This document shows, piece by piece, positions 8,168-16,607 of a DNA stretch of 64,000 nt. The position numbers and the translations under genes were made by a program. Origin of the DNA: Gemmatimonadaceae bacterium. GTDB lineage: Bacteria > Gemmatimonadota > Gemmatimonadetes > Gemmatimonadales > Gemmatimonadaceae. How positions within the stretch are numbered: the stretch's first letter is position 1; each line of letters begins with the position of its first letter. The notes beneath the pieces were generated by a model, which made no database searches, had not been told where the DNA came from, and saw only the letters and a list, made by a program, of their open reading frames with translations. The DNA lies in contig DASQFN010000079.1 in NCBI GenBank assembly GCA_035633115.1, positions 186,001 to 250,000 on the forward strand. Reading direction: 5' to 3'.

Positions 8168-9150
8168 CAGCGCCTACAGTCGAGGCCATCCGCGCAAACC
8201 GCGCCCGGCTCGGTGATTTCATAGTCACCACACCTGTCCGGCATCTGGTCGACGACGCCGTCGCGGCTGCTGTGGGCGCATCGACGCAGCTCTGGCTCAA
8301 GGAAGAGCTCTTTCAGCGCACGGGGAGCTTCAAGCCGCGCGGTGCTCTCTCGGTGATGCTCGACCTCGACGAAGCAGCGCTCGCGCGTGGAGTTACCGGC
8401 GTATCGGCCGGAAATCACGCCATTTCACTCGGCTACTGCACACGCATTCTTGGAAGCACTGCAAAAGTCGTGATGCCAAAAAGCGCCAACGTCTTTCGAG
8501 TTCAGTTGTGCAGGGAGCTCGGAGTCGAATTGGAGCTCGTGGACGATGTCACCCAGGCATACGCGCGCGTGAAAGAGATCGAGTCCGCTGAAGGGCGCAC
8601 GTTCGTGCATCCATACGAGGGGCCGAAGACCGCCCTTGGCACTGCGTCAGTAGGAATGGAGTTCATCGATCAGGTGCGCGCCGCGGGAGCATCTCTCGAC
8701 GCCGTGATCGTCGCGGCGGGAGGAGGAGGACTCACCGGCGGCGTCGCATGCGCCGTGAAGCAGATGAGTCCTGCTACGGCGGTCTATGTGGTCGAGCCGG
8801 AAGGTGCCGACACGATGTACCGCAGCTTCAAGGCAGGCTCGCCTCAGTCGATCGACGCGGTGCGTACGATCGCTGACTCACTCGGCGCACCCCGGTGCGA
8901 ACCTTATTCCTTCGAACTCAACCGTCAGTTCGTCGACGAGGTGGTGCTGGTGAGCGACGATCAGATCCGGGACGCGATGCGACTGCTCTTTCGATCGGCG
9001 AAGCTTGCGGTCGAGCCGGCGGGAGCCGCAGCTCTTGCAGCTCTGATGTATCCGCTCCGCTCACGTCTGGAAGGCAGGAATGTCGGCATCGTGGTGTGCG
9101 GCGCGAACATCGACGCCGAATCCTTTGCGAAACATCTCCTCGCGAACTAG
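8164..9150 (+). CDS. PLP-dependent threonine/serine dehydratase-family enzyme
   Basis: A fold-type II PLP enzyme of about 328 aa. The Schiff-base lysine sits in GSFKPRGA (about residue 57), the substrate loop is VSAGNHAIS, and the phosphate-binding glycine run is AAGGGGLTGG. This is the single-domain layout of catabolic threonine dehydratase or serine racemase, without an ACT domain. The start is uncertain. No ATG exists near the family N-terminus. CTG at 8164 follows a strong GGAAGGAAGG ribosome site and overlaps the preceding stop codon. GTG at 8140 or an Arg-rich extension from 8083 are alternatives. It is probably co-translated with the GNAT gene. Confidence 0.85.
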   Translation: MTAPTVEAIRANRARLGDFIVTTPVRHLVDDAVAAAVGASTQLWLKEELFQRTGSFKPRGALSVMLDLDEAALARGVTGVSAGNHAISLGYCTRILGSTAKVVMPKSANVFRVQLCRELGVELELVDDVTQAYARVKEIESAEGRTFVHPYEGPKTALGTASVGMEFIDQVRAAGASLDAVIVAAGGGGLTGGVACAVKQMSPATAVYVVEPEGADTMYRSFKAGSPQSIDAVRTIADSLGAPRCEPYSFELNRQFVDEVVLVSDDQIRDAMRLLFRSAKLAVEPAGAAALAALMYPLRSRLEGRNVGIVVCGANIDAESFAKHLLAN

Positions 9151-9170
9151 CTGACGATGGTGAATGTATT

Positions 9171-10340
9171 TCAGCGTGTGGTCGGGGCGTCAGCACGTCG
9201 AAGCCAGCTTCTCAGAATCGCCAGCAGGATGGCGTGTATGACGAGGGCAGCGGGAACGATCACGAACGATCCTCGCATTCCGTACTTCCCTCCAAGAACT
9301 CCCGCGAGATACGGTAGAAGCATTCCGCCAAGGAGTGCCATCGCAATCACCAGGCTGAAAGCCGTTCCCGACAGGTCGGCATACCGATCCCCGATGAAGC
9401 CAAGAAGAGTCGGAAACATCGCGGCAAAACCGACACCCAGCAGGAAGACCCCGACAGTGGCCATCTCAACCGAGCGCGTAGTCAACAGGAGCGCGGAACC
9501 CGCGAACGCGATCGCCAGACACACGTAGAGCACGGTGAAGGGCGACGCTCGCCGAAGAATCGATCCCAGCGCAAGACGCGCGAGCATCATTCCAAGCCAG
9601 TACAGCGAAAGAATGACGAGCGCCGGTCCTGCTGCGACCGCCAGCTCTTCGCGTACGAACGTAGACGTCCAGCCGCCAACGGTGATCTCGAGTCCGCTCT
9701 CGAGAAAAAGCATCAATCCCATCAGCAGGATCAGGCGATCCCTGAGAAGTCCGCCGGCGGCGGCGATCGGAAATCCCTGCGCCTGCTTCGGCGCAGGAAA
9801 GCCGGTTACCGCAATGACCGCCAGCGGAACGACGGCAAGCGCGCCAACGGAGGCGATCAGCGCCGATTGTGTAAATCGCCCGGTGAGTGTCGCGAGAAGG
9901 AACGGAACACCCACTGCCCCGACACCGAAGAAAACGCCCAGCAGATTGAGGCTGGCGCCGCGCTCGCCGCTGCTGATGTCGGCGACCAGCGCGTTCGTGC
10001 CGCCGTTGACGATGCCCCCCGCGAATCCGATGATCACGATGGCCAACCGGAGCAGCGCGAGCGACGGCGCGAACGCGATCCCCTCGAGACCGACGAAAGT
10101 CAACCCGATCGCCGCGAGAAGAATTCCCTTGTATCCGTAACGATCCACCAGCGGGCCGAATACGAGCGAGCCGGCAAGAATTCCCAGTGTCATGAGAACG
10201 AAAAGCCCGCCGGCCTGAGCCTTGTCGATTCCGAACCGCTCGATGATCGACGGAAGCACTGATCCCAGCGTGGTGAACACGATGCCGAACGTCAGCAAGC
10301 CGAGGCACGCGCATGCGAACAGTGCGCGGCGTGAGCTCAC
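9171..10340 (-). CDS. MFS transporter
   Basis: A 389-aa major facilitator with about 12 hydrophobic helices. The first is ALFACACLGLLTFGIVFTTLGSVLPSI, and the loop GPLVDRYGYKGIL after helix 2 matches the MFS G-x-x-x-D-R-x-G-y signature. The second half repeats the pattern. Its layout is close to sugar/fucose-type MFS carriers, but no residue lets me name a substrate. The start overlaps the stop of yjbQ by four bases, so the two are co-transcribed and coupled. It converges with the dehydratase gene, with a 20-base gap. Confidence 0.88.
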   Translation of the reverse strand: MSSRRALFACACLGLLTFGIVFTTLGSVLPSIIERFGIDKAQAGGLFVLMTLGILAGSLVFGPLVDRYGYKGILLAAIGLTFVGLEGIAFAPSLALLRLAIVIIGFAGGIVNGGTNALVADISSGERGASLNLLGVFFGVGAVGVPFLLATLTGRFTQSALIASVGALAVVPLAVIAVTGFPAPKQAQGFPIAAAGGLLRDRLILLMGLMLFLESGLEITVGGWTSTFVREELAVAAGPALVILSLYWLGMMLARLALGSILRRASPFTVLYVCLAIAFAGSALLLTTRSVEMATVGVFLLGVGFAAMFPTLLGFIGDRYADLSGTAFSLVIAMALLGGMLLPYLAGVLGGKYGMRGSFVIVPAALVIHAILLAILRSWLRRADAPTTR

Positions 10341-10765
10341 GCTCGAGTTGGGCAGACGACTGCTACGACTTCACGCTCACGGTCTCTGTTGTCGAGGTTC
10401 AGCACAACAATCTGCTGCCAGGTTCCGAGCGCAAGCTCTCCGTCCACGACAGGAAGACTGATGCTCGTCCTGAGCAGCGCGGAGCGAACGTGGGAGAATC
10501 CGTTTCCATCACCCCAGCGAGCGTTGTGATCGTAGTGCGCCCCGGTCGGTGCGATTCGGTCGAGCGCGTCGCGCAGATCCTTCAGCGCTCCCGGTTCAAA
10601 CTCGATCGTCGTGATTGCACCTGTCGATCCGGTGATGGAGACGACGACAATCCCGTTTGCGACGCCGGACTCACCGACGAGCTCTGTGACCTCGCCGGTG
10701 ACGTCGCGAACTCCGAACTCGGCCTTCAGTCGATAGCGCCATCGTGCCGTTCGCTTCAAGTTCAT
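10337..10765 (-). CDS. yjbQ: YjbQ family protein (UPF0047)
   Basis: A 142-aa member of the UPF0047/YjbQ family, small trimeric proteins with a metal-site fold and reported weak thiamine-phosphate synthase activity. Visible conserved parts are VVSITGSTGAITTIEFEPG, the His-rich YDHNARWGDGNGFSHVRSALL and LGTWQQIVVLNLDN near the C-terminus. The ATG at 10765 follows GGAGGTG; a longer frame to 10972 runs over the neighbouring gene and is rejected. It precedes and overlaps the MFS gene by four bases. True physiological role of the family is not settled. Confidence 0.9.
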   Translation of the reverse strand: MNLKRTARWRYRLKAEFGVRDVTGEVTELVGESGVANGIVVVSITGSTGAITTIEFEPGALKDLRDALDRIAPTGAHYDHNARWGDGNGFSHVRSALLRTSISLPVVDGELALGTWQQIVVLNLDNRDREREVVAVVCPTRA

Positions 10766-10793
10766 CCGCGGTGCACCTCCAAAAGGAGACAAC

Positions 10794-11327
10794 ATGCCTT
10801 TCGCCCGCCTCGCCCTGCTGTCGGTCGCTTTGCTAGTCCTCGGCTGTTCGCCATCGCCCTCATCTTCAGTTGATTCGTCAAAGGGTGCGACGCAAGCACC
10901 GGATCCGAGCGCCCTGGTCGGTGCGTGGCAGGGGAATGTCCAGTTCACCAGCGGCCCCTTCGCGCCAATCAAGGATCTGCGATTCCTCTACGTGTTCAAT
11001 CTCGGCGGGACGATGACCGAATCATCCAACTACGACGGCGCCCCGCCCGTGCCGCCGGCGTACGGCGTCTGGAGGCAGGTAGGCCCCAACAGGTTCGAGG
11101 CGAAGTACATCTTCTATCCGACAAAGGCTCCCGCGGCGTTTCAGGACATCGCCAGCGGCGGCGGATGGATGCCGACCGGTCACGGCGTCCTCAGCGAGAT
11201 CATAACGCTCGCGGCCGACGGCAACTCCTACGACTCGACGATCAAGTGGGAGAACTTCGACATGGCGGGCAAACCTGCGACAGGAGGAGGAGACGCGACG
11301 GCTCACGCGACGCGCATCACTTTCTAA
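10794..11327 (+). CDS. Hypothetical lipoprotein
   Basis: A 177-aa exported protein that I do not recognise. The signal ends in lipobox VLGC (Cys18), followed by a Ser/Pro-rich linker and a single beta-rich domain that starts at ALVGAWQGNVQF. A short Trp-containing motif (YGVWRQVGPNRF) and the opening Gly-x-Trp recall lipocalin-like or calycin-type barrels, but that is weak. The ATG follows AAAAGGAGA. It is divergent from yjbQ with only 28 bases between start codons, and its stop codon overlaps that of the convergent GNAT gene. Confidence 0.75.
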   Translation: MPFARLALLSVALLVLGCSPSPSSSVDSSKGATQAPDPSALVGAWQGNVQFTSGPFAPIKDLRFLYVFNLGGTMTESSNYDGAPPVPPAYGVWRQVGPNRFEAKYIFYPTKAPAAFQDIASGGGWMPTGHGVLSEIITLAADGNSYDSTIKWENFDMAGKPATGGGDATAHATRITF

Positions 11328-11848
11328 CTGGACGCGCTCAAGCGCTTCGTCATCAACACCATGTGCGCGTCGCGGCGCAGTTTCGCCTTGTCGGGAAACG
11401 GCGCCGTGTCGGCAGGAAGGTATCCCATCGCGTTATAGAAGGCCGGAAGCTCTTCTCTCAGATTGACCACCTCGATTTCGACTGTGTCGCATCCCTCCGC
11501 CCAGCAGTGGTCCTCGACTGCATTCATGAGAACCCGGGCGAGCCCGCGTCCCTGAAGCGGAGGATCGACTGAAAGCATGGCGAAGTGTCCTCGATCGTCG
11601 TGTACGTCCACGACGACGGCCGCCGCGAGCACGCCGGGCTCGTCCGCGCCGACGACGAGGAATCGAACACGCGGATCAGCCATCCGCGCGCCGATGTCCG
11701 CCGCGTTCGTGCGGTCACCGTCGATAAAAAAATCCTCGACCCGGAATGCGGCGTTGATGATTCGCACGATCTCCGGAATGTCTGCCTCGATCGCGTAGCG
11801 GGTCGCGCGGCCTTTACTCATGGTCATGGAATTAACTTTCATCACCAT
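11324..11848 (-). CDS. GNAT-family N-acetyltransferase
   Basis: A 174-aa acetyltransferase. The N-terminal ATRYAIEADIPEIVRIINAAFR block, the VSVDPPLQGRGLARVLM-type acetyl-CoA loop (here LSVDPPLQGRGLARVLMNAV) and the closing PAFYNAMGYLPAD motif define the fold. In-frame ATG codons at 11842, 11827 and 11821 are alternative starts; the last gives the most typical N-terminus. No clear ribosome site separates them. It follows the P-loop ATPase gene on the same strand by 24 bases. Substrate unknown. Confidence 0.82.
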   Translation of the reverse strand: MVMKVNSMTMSKGRATRYAIEADIPEIVRIINAAFRVEDFFIDGDRTNAADIGARMADPRVRFLVVGADEPGVLAAAVVVDVHDDRGHFAMLSVDPPLQGRGLARVLMNAVEDHCWAEGCDTVEIEVVNLREELPAFYNAMGYLPADTAPFPDKAKLRRDAHMVLMTKRLSASS

Positions 11849-11872
11849 GCCGGTGTTGACCGACCGCGAGCC

Positions 11873-12499
11873 TCAGCCGCCGACTGCAGCCGCTCCGAAC
11901 AAATCGATCTGAGGCGGACGCATCGGAAGATCGAGCGCGTGCATCACCGTCGGGATCCAACCGTCGCGATCAGCGGGATCGAGCGGCAGAGCGTCAACAG
12001 CGAACGCCGCCAGCAGCTCATCGATGATCCCGTCGATCTCCATCTGAAAACTCCGGCTCACGGCGCGCGTGCCATCGAACGACGGCGCCTCGAGCACCGG
12101 GACCTTGAATAGCGCACTGTAGGTACGGATCCAGCTGCCCACCAGCGGGTCGAGCTCGGGTCGCCGCCCAACCCGTGCTACGAGGTATGCATAGTTGTCG
12201 AGAACCGACCGGTCGCACACGACCACCTCATAAATAGTCGCAGCCGCCAGCTCCTCGGCTATCTGTGTATGAAGAATCCACGCCTGCGCATCGGGCGTCG
12301 TCTCCTCGTTGATGGGGAGCGGGCACCGCCGGGCCACCTCTTTCACGAGGTCGACTCCGAGGTCGAGCCGCTTGAGTTGCGACGCCAGGTCGAAGCACAG
12401 AGTTGTCTTTCCCACGCCGTGCGATCCGACGAACGCGACCTTCAGGCGGCGGCGAGTGGGCACATCTCTCGGGAACAGCTCGCGAACGTTCGTCGTCAT
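11873..12499 (-). CDS. P-loop ATPase/kinase of the NadR/AAA_28 type
   Basis: A 208-aa P-loop protein. Walker A is GSHGVGKTT near residue 25, and VVVCDRSVLDNYAYL is the Walker B-like and lid-proximal segment typical of NadR-like or deoxynucleoside-kinase-like folds. The rest is helical. Such proteins phosphorylate small substrates, for example nicotinamide riboside in NadR, but the NadR nucleotidyltransferase domain is absent, so no substrate is assigned. It lies downstream of the serine hydrolase gene (37-base gap) and upstream of the GNAT gene, all leftward, so a three-gene operon is possible. Confidence 0.75.
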   Translation of the reverse strand: MTTNVRELFPRDVPTRRRLKVAFVGSHGVGKTTLCFDLASQLKRLDLGVDLVKEVARRCPLPINEETTPDAQAWILHTQIAEELAAATIYEVVVCDRSVLDNYAYLVARVGRRPELDPLVGSWIRTYSALFKVPVLEAPSFDGTRAVSRSFQMEIDGIIDELLAAFAVDALPLDPADRDGWIPTVMHALDLPMRPPQIDLFGAAAVGG

Positions 12500-12536
12500 T
12501 GCTCAGACGTTACGCGCTGAGAGCCGCGCGGTCAAA

Positions 12537-14468
12537 CTAGAAAACCGGCGGCAGGTAGTTCCAGCGAAGCAGGAAGACGATTGTCAGCACCGCGCACACC
12601 GTCGTGAGCGCGTACAGCGTCCGCCGCGTCGCGTCCCACCAGCGAGCCGGCCACGCGGCGATTGCGCTCACGACCATCAAAAAAGCAAGCACGGCGAGTA
12701 CCCAGGGCATGAACGCGAGCGTCCGGAACTCCTCCGGGACTCCGTACACGATCCCGTTTGCATTCTCGATCATTCTCGTGGAAGCGGCGATGAAATCGAA
12801 CCCGAAGAACGCCCAGAAGATCAGGAAGAGAATCGCGACAGCGAGCGCCGCCTGCGCCCGCAGGCGCCGCTTGTGCGGCGCATCGGGCTCCGTCCGCAGC
12901 CGGCGCCGCCGGGCGAGAAGCGTCGCGATCGGCCACGCGACGAAAATCAGAATCAGCGGCACGAGCAGCAGCCATGAGACGTATTCGTTCATGAAGTGCG
13001 CTCTTTCATGCCACGCCCGGCGCTCCAGCGTTCCGGTCAGCTCGGAGCCGAACACTGGAATTGGCGCAATCAGATGCGTCACGGCGCCGCTGGAATTACG
13101 CCGGAACGCGATGAGCCGCTCCCCGCCCACTTCACGAAAATGAAGCGAATCGATCGGAGCGAACGCGAGCCGCGTATCGCCCATCGGAAGCATCAACCGG
13201 CCCTCGTCCAGCTCGAGCTCCACCGACGTCGAGAACAAGAGAGGAAATCGCTCGATTGTGCGGTGTGCATAGCGCGTGACCTGATACGGTCCGGCAAGCG
13301 TCCGAAGGTATTCGTCGCTCAACGCAGGCGTCGTCGCGGGCGCAACAGGTGCGGCCGACGTGTCTGCAGCCGTGGGGATCAGCATCGCCAGGAGTGTGTC
13401 CCGCAGCGCGGCTCCGAACGTCGAGCGCCCGCCGTTGGCGACGAAATACACGCCGAGCCTCTGGTCCGGTACGAGGAACAGGAGATTGCTCGTGCCCGGC
13501 ACGGTGCCGGCGTGCGACAGCACACGGTGCCCGCGGTGCCGCTGGTTGATGAAACCGTAAGACATTCCGGGCAAGAGCGAGTCCGCGGTGAAATGCTGCT
13601 CCTGCATCAGCGTCACCGCCCCGGAATCGAGCGCCCGGCCGCTCCCGGACGCGCCTCTGTTGAGCTGCGCGACGAGGAATTGCGCCATGTCCGCCGCGGT
13701 GGAGTAGACTAGTCCAACGGCATAGGGCCGCGAGTAGACTTCCGCCACAGCGTTGCACGACGCGCCGTCGCACTCATGGCCGTCGGCGAGATTGCCGGCG
13801 AACGGGTTGGGCACCCGCACGTAGAAAGTGCGCTTCATCCCGAGCGGCACGAAAATGCGCTCCCGCGCGTAGCGGTCGAACGGCAACCCGCTCATCCGCT
13901 CCACGACATGGGCCGCCAGTGCGAATCCGTAATTCGAATAGCCGATGACTTCGCCGGGCCGCCAGCCGCGATTCGGAACGTGTGCCCGCAAATACGGGCC
14001 GAGCGCTCCTACCGAGTCCCGCGAAGGAGCGGCATAGCCGATTATCCGCTCGTCGAATCCGGCAGAGTGTGTGAGCAACCGTTCGAGGGTGACCGGCTCG
14101 GGCCACGTTTTAGGAATCCGGAACTCGAGAAAGCTGTTGACGTCTTCGTCGAGCTCGGCGTAAAAGGGAAAGAGCTGCTGCATCACCGCTGTCGCGATGA
14201 ACAGCTTCCCGAGTGAGCCCAGTCGAAACAGAGTGCGCGCCGAATCGACGGCCGCTCCGTCGCTGGCGCGGGCGATCCCGAACCCTTTGAGCGCTACGAC
14301 CTTGTTGCCTCTCACAATCGCGAGAGCCGCACCCGGTACGTCGTACCGCTTCATCAGCGACGGGACGATCGTGTCGAGTGATGCGGGCGCCTGCGCCTGG
14401 AGAGGCTGTGCCGAAAGAAGCACGGCGCTGAAAAAAGCCGCAGAGCGGCGAAGGAGTGAAGGCGTCAA
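12537..14468 (-). CDS. Class C beta-lactamase-fold serine hydrolase with C-terminal membrane helices
   Basis: A 643-aa exported hydrolase. After a signal peptide (ends near LQAQA) comes a penicillin-binding-protein-like domain with S-x-x-K (Ser85-LG-Lys88), Y-S-N (177-179) and a late HAGTVPG, which replaces the KTG triad. Residues about 380-490 form a beta-rich linker domain. The last 150 residues hold about four hydrophobic helices (VSWLLLVPLILIFVAWPI, AALAVAILFLIFWAFFGF, LAFMPWVLAVLAFLMVV, TLYALTTVCAVLTIVFLL). This layout is that of esterase/peptidase EstB-like serine hydrolases rather than true AmpC. Resistance should not be inferred. Confidence 0.9.
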   Translation of the reverse strand: MTPSLLRRSAAFFSAVLLSAQPLQAQAPASLDTIVPSLMKRYDVPGAALAIVRGNKVVALKGFGIARASDGAAVDSARTLFRLGSLGKLFIATAVMQQLFPFYAELDEDVNSFLEFRIPKTWPEPVTLERLLTHSAGFDERIIGYAAPSRDSVGALGPYLRAHVPNRGWRPGEVIGYSNYGFALAAHVVERMSGLPFDRYARERIFVPLGMKRTFYVRVPNPFAGNLADGHECDGASCNAVAEVYSRPYAVGLVYSTAADMAQFLVAQLNRGASGSGRALDSGAVTLMQEQHFTADSLLPGMSYGFINQRHRGHRVLSHAGTVPGTSNLLFLVPDQRLGVYFVANGGRSTFGAALRDTLLAMLIPTAADTSAAPVAPATTPALSDEYLRTLAGPYQVTRYAHRTIERFPLLFSTSVELELDEGRLMLPMGDTRLAFAPIDSLHFREVGGERLIAFRRNSSGAVTHLIAPIPVFGSELTGTLERRAWHERAHFMNEYVSWLLLVPLILIFVAWPIATLLARRRRLRTEPDAPHKRRLRAQAALAVAILFLIFWAFFGFDFIAASTRMIENANGIVYGVPEEFRTLAFMPWVLAVLAFLMVVSAIAAWPARWWDATRRTLYALTTVCAVLTIVFLLRWNYLPPVF

Positions 14469-14713
14469 CGAGGCTCCAATTTACATGCTCGCGACCTTAT
14501 GGATGGTGATAAGCCTCGGGCTTCGAGTGATCGCGAAATGCGGTTCCTCTCTGACGCACGTGGGCCAATCCATCACGGAAACGTGATTCTAATTTTCGCC
14601 GGAAACCTCTGCAACATCCATGCGTCCCTCTTGAATTCGATTAGGATGCGTCTATGTTGTCCGCGCGTTCAACCGGTTCAGCCATCGTGTCGCGCCGCAA
14701 GGCGGAGGGGTCG

Positions 14714-15370
14714 ATGTACAGGTTTTCTGCTTGGGCCTTTCTGCTGTCTGCGGTCATCACGTGGCGTGCGCAAGCGCAGGTCGAGACCAGTCTCAGTACG
14801 CCGCAGGTCGTCATCAGCTCCCAGTTCCTGGAGCTCACGGCCGAATTCCGGAAATTTCCGAGGTGGGAAGATGTTTCCGGCGACGACCCCGCGGTTGTCG
14901 AGCACGAGGCGAAGTCGATCTCGTACGGCGGGGGATTCACGGTCGGACAACAGATCGGTGATCGCCCAATCTGGGCCACCATTGGCGGCTTTTACGGTAC
15001 CGGCCTGGAGACGAACACGACGCTCGCCAGCGGAGACGAGGTCCACGGTGAGGTGGACAACGTCGGGCTTGGCGTGGGCGTGCGCATTGTCCCTTATCAG
15101 GGCTTCCACTCCGCGCTCTTCATGTGGGGGGCGGCATACCACGAATGGAACAACGGCGACTTCAACGTTATCGACGGGACAACGCTGACCGAGAGGCGCA
15201 TTCACAAGACATGGACCGGCGACTACGGTGTCGGCGCAGTCTATCTCCTGGGCGAGGTAGTCGGCCTCGACTTCGGAATCGGATACAACGGACAGTTCGA
15301 CAAGAAGAACGCCGCCGAAGCTTTCCGGGTCTTTCTCGGAGTCCATCTCAACGTGTCTGAACTCTTTTGA
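14714..15370 (+). CDS. Exported hypothetical protein, probable small outer-membrane barrel
   Basis: A 218-aa protein I cannot name. Signal peptide: MYRFSAWAFLLSAVITWRAQ, cleavage after RAQA. The mature part alternates glycine-rich amphipathic strands (YGGGFTVGQQI, WATIGGFYGTG, VGLGVGVRIVPY, LFMWGAAYHEW, YGVGAVYLLGEVVGLDFGIGY, FRVFLGVHLNVSELF). It ends in an aromatic residue, as outer-membrane beta-barrel proteins do. An upstream ATG at 14654 would add a charged tail before the signal and is less likely. Its stop overlaps the TTG start of the next gene, so the two are probably co-translated. Confidence 0.72.
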   Translation: MYRFSAWAFLLSAVITWRAQAQVETSLSTPQVVISSQFLELTAEFRKFPRWEDVSGDDPAVVEHEAKSISYGGGFTVGQQIGDRPIWATIGGFYGTGLETNTTLASGDEVHGEVDNVGLGVGVRIVPYQGFHSALFMWGAAYHEWNNGDFNVIDGTTLTERRIHKTWTGDYGVGAVYLLGEVVGLDFGIGYNGQFDKKNAAEAFRVFLGVHLNVSELF

Positions 15371-16575
15371 CCAGAGTCAGAGTGCTTCGAGCCCGGCTGC
15401 GGCGTGCGCGCCCGCTCGTGCTCCTGACAGCCGCGCTGAGCTGTGACCCCAAGGAGACCGACTACTTCCTCACTGCCCAGAACACCCGGCCGATCGGGAA
15501 TCTCACCGGCCTCCTTTCGGTCGGCGCTGCACCGATCACCGGCGCGACGATCGCCCTCACGGGCCCCGAGAATCGCTCGACCACCACGGCCAGCACGGGT
15601 GTCTACACCTTCGAGGATCTTACGCTCGGGGACTACACCGTCACACCGACGGCCATGGGGTTCAACTGCCCTGCGGCCAACGCGACGATCCTGGCGTTTC
15701 AGACGACGACGCTGAACATCGTGTGCACGCCTCAGGTCGGGAGTGTCAACGGAACGATACGCCTCGACCTTGCGCCGGTTGCAGGAGCCGCAGTCACGGC
15801 GAGGCAGGGCACGACCACGGTTGGAAGTGCGACGACAGGAAGCAACGGGACGTACACGATCCCTAATCTTTTGCCCGGCGCGTACACAATCGGCATGACG
15901 CCTCCGCCAAACGCCATCTGCCCGACGACCCAGCGCGACGTCACCGTTCAGTCCAATCTCACAACGACAGCGGACTTCGACTGCACGAGTGCACCGGGGA
16001 GCGTCACGGGAGCGGTGCGCCTCAACAATGTTGGACAGTCGGGAGTGACGGTCACGCTCACGCAGGGAGCGACCACAATTGGCACAGCGGCGACCGCCGC
16101 CGGCGGGACTTACACGATCTCGAACGTGCAGCCAGGGACCTACACAGCGACGATCACCCCGCCAGCCGGAGCGTTCTGCAGCACGAACCCGCAAACAGTG
16201 ACGGTCCAGTCAAACCAGGCGGCGACGGCGAACTTCGATTGCATCAACTTCACGGTCAATCTGAGCAATCCGGCGCCGAGCTACCGGCACATCGTGCCGA
16301 ATGTGTCGTCGGAAACCTGCACCGGAATAACAACAACTCCGGCGCAGCCAGGCGCGTCGTGGACCACCATGTGGACCGGCACCGGTACCGTCGGTGCAAC
16401 GCAGCGAAGCGGTACCCTCAACGCGAGCGGCATGGCAGTCGATCGTCAGCCCATCAGTCAGATCGGCACATACAACGTCAACGCAACGGTGAACTCGGGC
16501 GCTGGTGCCAGATCAGGAACGGGCAGCGTAACCGTTCAGGCTGGCGCAGGAACATGTCCTGCTCCTCCTCCGTAA
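15367..16575 (+). CDS. Lipoprotein with three carboxypeptidase-regulatory-like beta-sandwich repeats
   Basis: A 402-aa surface or periplasmic protein. The signal ends in a poor lipobox ALSC (about Cys26). Three tandem domains of about 85 residues follow, each with G-x-V-x-G, TYTI..PGxYT and a Cys-ending (IVC, DFDC, NFDC) pattern typical of carboxypeptidase-regulatory/SpaA-like sandwiches. Blocks VTVQSN-x-TTADFDC and VTVQSNQAATANFDC show that repeats two and three are recent copies. The last 110 residues form an Ig-like C-terminal domain. The start is TTG at 15367, overlapping the previous stop (TTGA). Presumably structural or adhesive; partner is likely the barrel protein encoded just upstream. 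Confidence 0.8.
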   Translation: MTRVRVLRARLRRARPLVLLTAALSCDPKETDYFLTAQNTRPIGNLTGLLSVGAAPITGATIALTGPENRSTTTASTGVYTFEDLTLGDYTVTPTAMGFNCPAANATILAFQTTTLNIVCTPQVGSVNGTIRLDLAPVAGAAVTARQGTTTVGSATTGSNGTYTIPNLLPGAYTIGMTPPPNAICPTTQRDVTVQSNLTTTADFDCTSAPGSVTGAVRLNNVGQSGVTVTLTQGATTIGTAATAAGGTYTISNVQPGTYTATITPPAGAFCSTNPQTVTVQSNQAATANFDCINFTVNLSNPAPSYRHIVPNVSSETCTGITTTPAQPGASWTTMWTGTGTVGATQRSGTLNASGMAVDRQPISQIGTYNVNATVNSGAGARSGTGSVTVQAGAGTCPAPPP

Positions 16576-16607
16576 CAGCGACCTTCGCAAACGCGGGACT
16601 GTGGGCG

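Noticed and set aside
12537-14468. Possible beta-lactamase resistance gene
   Set aside because: The KTG triad is replaced by HxG, and the protein has extra domains and membrane helices typical of esterase-like serine hydrolases.
15241-16194. Minus-strand frame of 317 codons
   Set aside because: Antisense to the beta-sandwich repeat gene; Arg/Cys-rich shadow of its repeats.
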